The notes below the pieces were generated by a model that ran no database searches, was not told the DNA's origin, and saw only the letters and a list, made by a program, of their open reading frames with translations. A DNA stretch of 7,261 nucleotides from Spartobacteria bacterium (GTDB lineage Bacteria > Verrucomicrobiota > Verrucomicrobiia > Chthoniobacterales > UBA10450), in the NCBI GenBank assembly GCA_021324035.1, contig JAJPJU010000026.1, positions 1 to 7,261 of the forward strand, written 5' to 3'. The stretch's first letter is position 1; every line of letters starts with the position of its first letter. Position numbers and translations under genes: made by a program. Below are positions 1-5,834 of the stretch, piece by piece.

Positions 1-595
1 ATTTCGTCTCGTCGAGTCGAGTGTTCAATGATTGCTTTTCATTTTCAGCCGCGCTCATTGCGGTTCGCGATTTTTGAAGGTCGGCTTCCAATTGATCGAC
101 CCGATCCCGAAGCTTCTTGGTTGCTTCCGCGATCGCGACATCATTTGGAGTGCTGACCGGCGCGGGCTTCGAAACCGGTGCTGAGAGCTGAGGGGGCGCG
201 ACTTGTTGTTTCGTAACCTGGACCGAAGGGGCCGAATTTTGAGGCGGCGCGACCGCGGTTTCCGGGGGCGGTTTAGCGGTTGCCGCCAAATTTTCCTGGG
301 TTCCGGCTTTGTCCTGCACCCTCAGGATGCCTTCGCTGACTTTGCGACCGCGATATTCGACGATTGCAGGTTGCCAGTCTGGATGGGCGGCGCGCAATTG
401 CTCCAGCAAACTGCCCGCGAATCGATATTTGGCGAGGGCGGCTTTAAACTGGTTTTCGTGCTCCAGCTTCTCGCCTTGCTGGGCGGTCATGTAAGCCTTT
501 AGAAATGTTTCACTTGGATCGTCCGCCTGACCGCGCAAAGCAGGTGATGCGGTCCAAAGGGACAAGCAGGCAAGCAGGATCCAGCCGGTTCTCAT
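1..595 (-). CDS. Exported TPR-like / coiled-coil protein, C-terminus beyond window edge
   Basis: An open frame runs leftward from an ATG at 595-593 with no stop for 198 codons, so the gene is 3'-truncated by the window. Residues 1-24 look like a signal peptide (MRTG, a hydrophobic run ILLACLSLW, then small residues up to RGQA). Residues 29-95 are a helix-rich segment (FLKAYMTAQQGEKLE, FKAALAKYRFAGSLLEQL, HPDWQP) resembling one and a half TPR units. Residues 108-150 form a Pro/Ala/Gln-rich linker. From about 153 a charged heptad pattern (KKLRDRVDQLEADLQKS) indicates a coiled coil running off the edge. By inference it is a periplasmic or envelope scaffold-type protein; no catalytic motif is visible and its function is unknown. 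There is no Shine-Dalgarno sequence before the ATG. It is transcribed divergently from the tRNA genes. Confidence 0.82.
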   Translation of the reverse strand, partial: MRTGWILLACLSLWTASPALRGQADDPSETFLKAYMTAQQGEKLEHENQFKAALAKYRFAGSLLEQLRAAHPDWQPAIVEYRGRKVSEGILRVQDKAGTQENLAATAKPPPETAVAPPQNSAPSVQVTKQQVAPPQLSAPVSKPAPVSTPNDVAIAEATKKLRDRVDQLEADLQKSRTAMSAAENEKQSLNTRLDETK

Positions 596-614
596 CGCAC
601 GTCGCAGGGTGCGG

Positions 615-642
615 ATGATAACAAATGGAATGCGGGTTGCAA
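615..642 (-). promoter_or_regulatory. Putative sigma70-type promoter of the leftward exported-protein gene
   Basis: Read on the minus strand, TTGCAA (642-637) and TATCAT (620-615) are separated by 16 bp. They match the -35 and -10 consensus at 4/6 and 5/6 positions. A transcript would begin near 608, about 13 nt ahead of the ATG at 595, giving a very short leader. This is motif matching only. Confidence 0.42.
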
Positions 643-710
643 CGAAACGATGGGGCATCGATTTTAGAAGAAGCGGAGATTGTGCCAACCGAGCGAGCTT
701 CTGCCCGCGT

Positions 711-738
711 TTGCAATCGCGCGTCTAAAAACTAGAAT
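711..738 (+). promoter_or_regulatory. Putative sigma70-type promoter of the tRNA-His/tRNA-Arg unit
   Basis: TTGCAA (711-716) and TAGAAT (733-738) are separated by 16 bp and match the -35 and -10 consensus at 4/6 and 5/6. The expected start near 745 lies a few bases before the mature 5' end of tRNA-His at 752, as is usual for tRNA genes. The -35 hexamer and spacing are the same as in the divergent promoter at 615-642. tRNA-Arg has no comparable promoter of its own, so co-transcription is likely. Confidence 0.5.
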
Positions 739-751
739 CTGAATCCGCCAT

Positions 752-824
752 GGTGGTCGTAGCTCAATGGTAGAGCCCCAGATTGTGGTTCTGGTTGTTG
801 CGGGTTCGAGTCCCGTCGACCACC
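752..824 (+). tRNA. tRNA-His (anticodon GTG)
   Basis: The full cloverleaf can be folded by eye. The acceptor stem GTGGTCG (753-759) pairs perfectly with CGACCAC (817-823). The D stem is GCTC/GAGC. The anticodon stem CCAGA/TCTGG encloses loop TTGTGGT with anticodon GTG at 785-787. The T stem is GCGGG/CCCGT around TTCGAGT. A G at 752 faces C at 824, the extra G-1:C73 pair that histidyl-tRNA synthetase recognises, which confirms the identity. The 3' CCA is not encoded and must be added after transcription. Confidence 0.97.
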
Positions 825-835
825 CGGCTTTCAAC

Positions 836-924
836 AGTGATCAGTGACCGGTGACAAGTGACGAGCAAAACGGGAATCACGGATTGTTTCGGCGCTGGTC
901 ACTGGTCACTATCCCCTGGTCACT
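836..924 (+). repeat. Two opposed heptamer arrays (AGTGACC) between the tRNA genes
   Basis: The left array holds four contiguous 7-mers on the plus strand: AGTGATC, AGTGACC, GGTGACA, AGTGACG (836-863). The right array, read on the plus strand, is GGTCACT, GGTCACT, ATCCCCT, GGTCACT (897-924). It is therefore the same 7-mer in the opposite orientation, with one unit replaced by an unrelated 7-mer that keeps the phase. The arms lie about 30 nt apart and could form an imperfect hairpin. The tract occupies nearly all of the 109-bp space between tRNA-His and tRNA-Arg. Its function is unknown; it may be a processing element, a terminator-like structure or a short-repeat expansion. Confidence 0.75.
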
Positions 925-933
925 TTCCCAAAC

Positions 934-1007
934 GTGTCTGTAGCTCAACTGGATAGAGCAGCTGACTTCGGATCAGCAGGTTGGGGGTTCGAATCCCTCC
1001 AGGCACG
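934..1007 (+). tRNA. tRNA-Arg (anticodon TCG)
   Basis: The acceptor stem GTGTCTG (934-940) pairs with CAGGCAC (1000-1006), including one G:U, and the discriminator is G1007. The D stem is GCTC/GAGC. The anticodon stem GCTGA/TCAGC encloses loop CTTCGGA, giving anticodon TCG (968-970), which reads CGA and related Arg codons. The T stem GGGGG/CCCTC flanks TTCGAAT. The 3' CCA is not encoded. It lies 109 bp after tRNA-His on the same strand and 74 bp before the glycosyltransferase start. There is no strong T-run terminator after it, only a short TTTTCT. Confidence 0.97.
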
Positions 1008-1012
1008 CTTTT

Positions 1013-1054
1013 CTATCTTGGATCTCCGATCGGCGATTTTCGATTGAGCGCTGA
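1013..1054 (+). repeat. Degenerate CGATYNN heptad repeat downstream of tRNA-Arg
   Basis: Read in steps of seven from 1013, the sequence is CTATCTT, GGATCTC, CGATCGG, CGATTTT, CGATTGA, GCGCTGA. The AT(C/T) core recurs at the same phase in five successive units. It has the same 7-bp period as the tract at 836-924 but an unrelated sequence. It fills most of the gap between tRNA-Arg and the glycosyltransferase start at 1082. Its role is unknown and the degeneracy makes the boundaries approximate. Confidence 0.5.
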
Positions 1055-1081
1055 TCAGAAATTGGCGAAACATCGCAGCGC

Positions 1082-3721
1082 GTGAATCCGAAACCGTGGC
1101 CCAGAGCAATCGTCCTCTTCATTGCCGGGGCAGCCGCATTCGGCTGGATTCAATGGAAATGCGAATCGGATCCGAAAATCAATTTCCTGCCGCATGAGGG
1201 TGAAACCCGTTGGATTATTTTCCCAGCCCCGGTCGATGCCCGAACCCATCCGATCGCCTGGATCGACGCCACATTTCGCCGAACGTTCTCGCTCAAATCG
1301 AAACCGCAAACCGGACGATTATACCTTCGCGCTGCGAAGCGAGTTGAGCTGAAGGTCAACGGCGAAACTGTTGAGATTCCGACTACCCGAAATTGGAAAC
1401 AACTTTCGACCGCTGACGTATCGACGCTCTTGCGAAGCGGTGAAAACACGATTGAAGCCAGAGTGTTTAATAACGACGCGCTACCCGCGCTGTGGGTTCA
1501 CCTTGACGCAGACGCATTCAATTTGCGAACGAACACCGGATGGCAAGCATCGATCGCAGGTTCATCGTGGCGCAGGTGCGCATTCGCGGGTGAGGCACGC
1601 GACCCGGGGCCAGGAAATTTACTCTTTGGTGGCGAGAAAGTTTTCGAAGCGATTCAGAAAATTTGGCTGGAATGGATCGCATTCGCACTCATTGCAATCT
1701 TGTTGGCAATTGCGATCCGCCACTGGGTCTCGCAACCGGATGCTGATCTTTCCCGCGTTCAAATGTTCATCGTCCTGGGCGGGTGTACTGCAATCTGGCT
1801 GGGACTCTTTTGGAACAACGCCGGATTTCTGCCGTTTGTCAGCGGCTACGATTCCAAAGATCACCTTGCTTATATTAAGTACATCCAGGAACGACACGCT
1901 CTGCCCCTGCCGAACGAGGGTTATGAGATGTTCCAGCCTCCGCTCTACTACGCCCTTTCGGCCGGCGTTCTCTCGGCGCTTCGGATGTCCGCCACAGACG
2001 ACGGCGCTGTCTCGGTGCTTCGAGCGCTTACGATGCTTTTCGGCGTCGCCAATTTCGTTTTCGTGTTTCTCAGCGTTCGTTTGTTGTTTCCCCGGCAGGC
2101 CCTCGCTCAACTGATCGGCCTTATCACCGGCGCATTCCTGCCGATGCAATTGTATCTGTCGCATTATGTGACGAACGAAACGCTCGCCGCGACCTTGGCG
2201 AGCGTTTCGATTTATCTCGCACTGCGCGCGCTAAGCTCGGAACAAAAATCTCTTTCGCAGTTACTTTCACTCGGCGCATGCATCGGCGCGGCGATGTTGG
2301 CCAAATCTACCAGCTTGTTGATGATTCCTGCGATCTTCGGTGCATTCGCGATCAAACTTCTGCAGCAGCGTTCGGGCGCGCTGGATTGGTTGCGCACGCT
2401 TGGATCGATCGCCGCGGCGATGTTGATCGTATGTGGGTGGGATTTCATCCGGATCTGGCGGCATTTCGGCTCGCCGATTGTTGGCAACTGGGATCCTGCG
2501 GTCGGATTTCCCTTGTGGCAGGATCCGGGATTTCACACCGCGGCGGATTATTTCCGGTTCGGACGCGCGCTGGTGAGTCCAATGTTTAGCGGATTTTACG
2601 GATTTGCTGACGGAATTTATTCTACGCTCTGGGGTGAGAGTCTCGGGGGTGGCTTGTCCGGCATTCTGTCGCGGACGCCGTGGAATTACGATTTGATGAC
2701 CGCAGGATACTGGCTTGCACTGGTGCCAACTTTCATTGTGCTAACTGGAGGCGCAGTAGCATGCTTTCGATTCGTCAGAAAAGCGTCGCCGGAATGGTTC
2801 CTAATCATCGGGTTCTCCGCCACGGTCGTTGTCGCGCTTGCGTTTATGACGCTCAAAATTCCGTCCTACGCGCAAGTGAAAGCATTTTATGGTTTGGCCG
2901 CGGTTGTACCATTTTCCGTGTTTGCCGCGCTCGGCTGGAAGCGGCTGACAAACGACTCTCGCGCACTGCAATTCAGCCTGTTGTTATTGTTTCTTCTGGT
3001 GGCGATCAACAACGTCGCGGCAATTTGGATCCGGAATTCAAGCCAACAGCACGTCTATGCGGCGATCCGATTCAACGATCAGGGGCAAGCTGATCGCGCA
3101 CTGGTCGAAGCAAGCGAAGCAACGACGAAGAATTCCGCCAATGGAAATGCTTCCTACGTTCTCGCGGCCATCCTCGACGAAATGGGCAAATCTCAGGACG
3201 CGATCGCTGAATGCGAACGGTGCATCGCTCTCAATTCGGCGAATGGGGATTGTCATTTCCAGCTCGCGGTTTCCCTCGCCCAGCGTGGCGATCTGGCCAA
3301 TGCCCTGCCTGAGGCGAACCGCGCGCTCGAGTTGCTTCCCGAAAATTCGCAAGCAAACAACCTCGTTCTCACCCTGAACCTTGAACTTCAACGCCGGAAC
3401 GAAACACTCGCCTCCTCGCGGGATGCGATCGGTGTCACACCTTTTGATGCGAATTTGCATTATCGAATCGGTTTGGCGGCGGGTCAGTTCGGCGACTTTG
3501 ACATGGCGGCAAATCAACTTGCTTATGCTTTTCTGCTCGCGCCCGGAAAGACCGAGCATGAGCAGAAATTGCGAGTCGCCCTTTCGTTTCTTCAGAAAAC
3601 CGGGGACGCATCAAATACGATTCGTGAACTCGAATCGCTGGCGGTGAGTTCGCCGAAGTTGCTCGATATCCTGGCTCCGTTTCGCCAAAATCCGAATTCA
3701 AATCCGCCAGAACCACAATGA
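1082..3721 (+). CDS. Polytopic GT-C family glycosyltransferase with N-terminal beta-sandwich and C-terminal TPRs
   Basis: This 879-residue integral membrane protein probably transfers a sugar from a polyprenyl-phosphate donor on the outer face of the inner membrane (inferred from the GT39/PMT-like fold). A first membrane segment is at 9-25. Residues about 55-145 resemble a galactose-binding/rhamnosidase-N type beta-sandwich (FRRTFSL, LKVNGETVEI, RSGENTIEARVFNN). The polytopic core spans about 195-650. Its first outer loop carries SGYDSKDHLAYI (254-265), the acidic motif expected to act in GT-C enzymes, then FQPPLYY (284-290), HYVTNE (361-366) and KIPSYAQVKAFYG (592-604). Residues about 660-820 are TPR-like (GKSQDAIAECERCIALN, GDLANALPEANRALELLPEN). 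The GTG start is chosen because the next ATG would remove the first membrane segment; no Shine-Dalgarno is visible. The last codons overlap the next gene (ATGA). The acceptor and donor cannot be read from sequence. Confidence 0.88.
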   Translation: MNPKPWPRAIVLFIAGAAAFGWIQWKCESDPKINFLPHEGETRWIIFPAPVDARTHPIAWIDATFRRTFSLKSKPQTGRLYLRAAKRVELKVNGETVEIPTTRNWKQLSTADVSTLLRSGENTIEARVFNNDALPALWVHLDADAFNLRTNTGWQASIAGSSWRRCAFAGEARDPGPGNLLFGGEKVFEAIQKIWLEWIAFALIAILLAIAIRHWVSQPDADLSRVQMFIVLGGCTAIWLGLFWNNAGFLPFVSGYDSKDHLAYIKYIQERHALPLPNEGYEMFQPPLYYALSAGVLSALRMSATDDGAVSVLRALTMLFGVANFVFVFLSVRLLFPRQALAQLIGLITGAFLPMQLYLSHYVTNETLAATLASVSIYLALRALSSEQKSLSQLLSLGACIGAAMLAKSTSLLMIPAIFGAFAIKLLQQRSGALDWLRTLGSIAAAMLIVCGWDFIRIWRHFGSPIVGNWDPAVGFPLWQDPGFHTAADYFRFGRALVSPMFSGFYGFADGIYSTLWGESLGGGLSGILSRTPWNYDLMTAGYWLALVPTFIVLTGGAVACFRFVRKASPEWFLIIGFSATVVVALAFMTLKIPSYAQVKAFYGLAAVVPFSVFAALGWKRLTNDSRALQFSLLLLFLLVAINNVAAIWIRNSSQQHVYAAIRFNDQGQADRALVEASEATTKNSANGNASYVLAAILDEMGKSQDAIAECERCIALNSANGDCHFQLAVSLAQRGDLANALPEANRALELLPENSQANNLVLTLNLELQRRNETLASSRDAIGVTPFDANLHYRIGLAAGQFGDFDMAANQLAYAFLLAPGKTEHEQKLRVALSFLQKTGDASNTIRELESLAVSSPKLLDILAPFRQNPNSNPPEPQ
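2176..2209. repeat. Perfect 13-bp inverted repeat inside the glycosyltransferase gene
   Basis: CGAAACGCTCGCC (2176-2188) is followed, after the 8-nt loop GCGACCTT, by its exact reverse complement at 2197-2209. The hairpin encodes residues ETLAATLASVS just after the HYVTN motif. No U-tract follows directly, so it is not a standard intrinsic terminator. Confidence 0.85.
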
Positions 3722-4359
3722 AATCTGCCGCCGGCCGCTCTCAACTCGATTCGATGATCGTAGAAATAGAGCTGACGCTGGTCAGCATCATTCAGGGTGT
3801 TGCGCTGACAGTCCTAATCGAAAGTTCGCGCGACGTAATCACCGATCTGAAATTCGTCTATTGGCCGTATGTTCTGTCTGGTCTGCTGGTGATTTTCATT
3901 TTCTGGTCGCGCGCCGTCTTGCACATCATCACATTGATTCGCTGGCCGCTCGAATTCGGACACAACTTTCTTTACATCGGCTGCGCGCTGATTGAGGCGG
4001 TCTCGTTCGCTCAATTGATCAACCCCGCGAACTGGTTTGCATTTGGCGCCGCATTCATTGCCTCCGGTTGGGTTTTGTTCTTTTACGATCTTCGGCTGAT
4101 TCGCGCACGGCAGGAAGACAGCCGCGGTGAGGCCGGCAATCGTCTCTACGAAAGAGTGCGACGCGACCAATGGATCAACCTGGCGTTGTTGCTGCCCGCG
4201 GTCTTCATCTTGAACGTGGCTTGTGCGATTTGTATTCGAACCTGGCCCGAGATTTTTGTACACAATAATGCGCATCTTTGGTTGATCGCCCTTCAGGTCC
4301 TCGGTTTCGCCGGTTACCTGATTTACGTCGTGCGATTCTACATCAATCTTGCGCCGTAA
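3718..4359 (+). CDS. Integral membrane protein of unknown function, coupled to the glycosyltransferase
   Basis: This 213-residue protein was not recognised as a member of a named family. Hydrophobic segments at about 17-34, 48-72, 80-100, 104-124, 152-173 and 184-208 suggest five or six membrane spans. A charged loop (RLIRARQEDSRGEAGNRLYERVRRDQW, about 125-151 and listed here in part) probably faces the cytoplasm by the positive-inside rule. The ATG at 3718-3720 overlaps the upstream TGA (3719-3721), so translation is probably coupled. A second in-frame ATG at 3754 (MIVEIELTLV) is a possible alternative start, but the overlap favours the first. By inference it may assist or anchor the glycosyltransferase, or be a membrane sensor or channel-like protein. 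No catalytic motif is visible. Confidence 0.82.
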   Translation: MKSAAGRSQLDSMIVEIELTLVSIIQGVALTVLIESSRDVITDLKFVYWPYVLSGLLVIFIFWSRAVLHIITLIRWPLEFGHNFLYIGCALIEAVSFAQLINPANWFAFGAAFIASGWVLFFYDLRLIRARQEDSRGEAGNRLYERVRRDQWINLALLLPAVFILNVACAICIRTWPEIFVHNNAHLWLIALQVLGFAGYLIYVVRFYINLAP

Positions 4360-4374
4360 TCGCAGCCGCGCACC

Positions 4375-4471
4375 GCGAATGGGACGACCTCAATAGCGAT
4401 CGCGATAAGGGCTGAGCACCTAACAAATCCCCGCGCTGAATTTGGCTGGCCCATTCGCCAACCGGTCGTCC
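4375..4471 (+). promoter_or_regulatory. Competing inverted repeats in the leader of the permease gene
   Basis: The block GCGAATGGG (4375-4383) is the exact reverse complement of CCCATTCGC (4450-4458). The overlapping, adjacent block GGACGACC (4382-4389) is the exact reverse complement of GGTCGTCC (4464-4471). The arms are ordered a-b-A-B, so in RNA they would form either alternative hairpins or an H-type pseudoknot, not one nested stem. This lies in the 134-bp gap (4360-4493), which otherwise shows no clear terminator or promoter. A switch or attenuator role is inference; no known riboswitch class was recognised. Confidence 0.4.
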
Positions 4472-4493
4472 GAGTGCCATTGTCGAGCCGAGA

Positions 4494-5834
4494 ATGAACA
4501 AAGCAGTGGAAATGAATGTCCTCGATTCGTCCGGACCGCCGGCTACGGTGGGCTTCTCGACCGCCTGCGGAATTGTCATTGCCAACATCATCGGCACCGG
4601 CGTTTTCACCAGCCTCGGATTTCAACTCATCGATATGCAATCGGGATTTCCTCTCCTGATGCTTTGGATTGTTGGGGGAATTGCAGCGCTTTGCGGCGCG
4701 CTTTGCTATGGCGAGCTGAGCGCCGCCTTACCGCGCTCCGGGGGCGAATATCATTTTCTTTCCGAAATTTATCATCCGGCGATTGGATTCATGGCCGGCT
4801 TCGTTTCTGCCACGGTCGGCTTCGCCGCGCCCGTCGCACTCGCGGCAATGGCGTTCGGAAGATATTTCCAGGGCGTATTTAATTTCGGGTCGCCAGTGGT
4901 TCTCTCATTCGTTCTGGTCTGGGTCGTCTCTGTTTTTCATTTCGGAAATCTTCGCCGCGGCACAACGTTTCAGAATGTCTGGACGATTGTGAAGTTGCTC
5001 CTGATCGCCGTTTTGATTGGCGCAGGATTCCTGTTTGAACCGAAAGAGCCGCTCAGTTTTTTTCCGATGACCGGTGATACAAAGTCAATTTTCAGCGGCG
5101 CCTTCGCCGTGTCTCTGGTCTGGGTGATGTATTCCTATTCCGGCTGGAATGCATCGAGTTACATCATTAGCGAAGTAAAGCAGCCTGAGCGAAACGTGCC
5201 GCGATCGCTGGTTGCTGGAACTCTTGTGGTCACCGCGGCGTATGTCCTCCTGAATGCAGTTTTCCTGGCGACCACGCCGGAATCGGAAATGCGCGGCCAA
5301 TTAGAAGTTGGATTGATCGCCGGCAAGCACATCTTCGGTGAAAACGGCGGGCGCGTGGTAGGCGCGATCATCTGTCTCGGTCTGATTTCCGCTGTTAGCT
5401 CCATGACCTGGATCGGTCCGCGGGTGACCATGTCGATGGGTGAAGATCACTGGCTGTTGAGATTCCTTGGGCGCAGAAATGTCTATGGCGTTCCCGCGAA
5501 CGCTGTCGTGGTTCAGCTGGTAATCGTGAATTTGTTGCTGCTGACGCGCAGCTTCGAGCTGGTTGTTATTTATATTCAATTTGCGTTGCTGCTTTGTTCG
5601 CTCCTGACCGTGATCGGCGTGTTTGTTCTTCGGGCGACCCGTCCAAGCATTGCGCGGCCATATCGCATCTGGCTTTATCCTATTCCACCGCTTTTGTTCG
5701 CGATCATCACGGTGTGGATGATGATTTACCTGCTGATTTCGAAGCCTATGGAGTCTATTGCCGGACTGGCCACCGCATTGGTCGGCTTCCTGCTTTACTT
5801 TTGCGCCGGTAAACGCGTCAGTGCCCGTTCATGA
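4494..5834 (+). CDS. APC-superfamily amino acid permease (12 TM, LAT/exchanger-like)
   Basis: This 446-residue inner-membrane transporter probably moves amino acids by proton symport or exchange. The family is shown by the unwound TM1 signature IIGTGVFTSLG (32-42), YGELSAALPRSGGEYHFL (72-89) at the TM2/TM3 region, and YSYSGWNASSYIISEVKQPE (213-232) in TM6, where LAT-type exchangers carry a similar motif. About 12 hydrophobic segments are visible, and the length is normal for the family. The substrate cannot be assigned. The start at 4494 is the first in-frame ATG; M7 (4512) is an equally possible start and neither has a clear Shine-Dalgarno. It follows an intergenic gap with competing inverted repeats and ends in an ATGA overlap with a secreted-protein gene, which suggests the two work together. 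Confidence 0.93.
   Translation: MNKAVEMNVLDSSGPPATVGFSTACGIVIANIIGTGVFTSLGFQLIDMQSGFPLLMLWIVGGIAALCGALCYGELSAALPRSGGEYHFLSEIYHPAIGFMAGFVSATVGFAAPVALAAMAFGRYFQGVFNFGSPVVLSFVLVWVVSVFHFGNLRRGTTFQNVWTIVKLLLIAVLIGAGFLFEPKEPLSFFPMTGDTKSIFSGAFAVSLVWVMYSYSGWNASSYIISEVKQPERNVPRSLVAGTLVVTAAYVLLNAVFLATTPESEMRGQLEVGLIAGKHIFGENGGRVVGAIICLGLISAVSSMTWIGPRVTMSMGEDHWLLRFLGRRNVYGVPANAVVVQLVIVNLLLLTRSFELVVIYIQFALLLCSLLTVIGVFVLRATRPSIARPYRIWLYPIPPLLFAIITVWMMIYLLISKPMESIAGLATALVGFLLYFCAGKRVSARS

Noticed and set aside
203..502. 99-codon plus-strand open frame
   Set aside because: It is antisense to the signal-peptide/coiled-coil gene, whose translation shows signal peptide, helical repeat, Pro-rich linker and coiled coil in order.
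510..716. 68-codon minus-strand open frame over the divergent promoter region
   Set aside because: It overlaps the signal-peptide gene in another frame and would span both predicted promoters; the protein is not convincing.
884..912. Promoter for tRNA-Arg (TTGTTT, 17 bp, CACTAT)
   Set aside because: The -10 matches only 3/6 and lies within the heptamer array; read-through from the tRNA-His promoter explains expression better.
836..924. CRISPR-like array
   Set aside because: The units are 7 bp and contiguous, with no spacers.
752..1054. tRNA genes as an integration site for a mobile element
   Set aside because: There is no integrase, no direct repeat of either tRNA 3' end elsewhere in the window, and both tRNAs are intact.
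1371..2114. 247-codon plus-strand open frame
   Set aside because: It is a frame shadow of the glycosyltransferase with Arg/Ser/Cys-rich low-plausibility protein and no domain.
1619..2164. 181-codon open frame on the minus strand
   Set aside because: It lies entirely inside the glycosyltransferase, which has clear membrane segments and GT-C motifs. The antisense product is Arg/Asp/Gln-rich with no recognisable domain.
2491..2526. 9-bp inverted repeat GGATCCTGC/GCAGGATCC with an 18-nt loop in the glycosyltransferase gene
   Set aside because: About one such match is expected by chance in a window of this size, and there is no supporting context.
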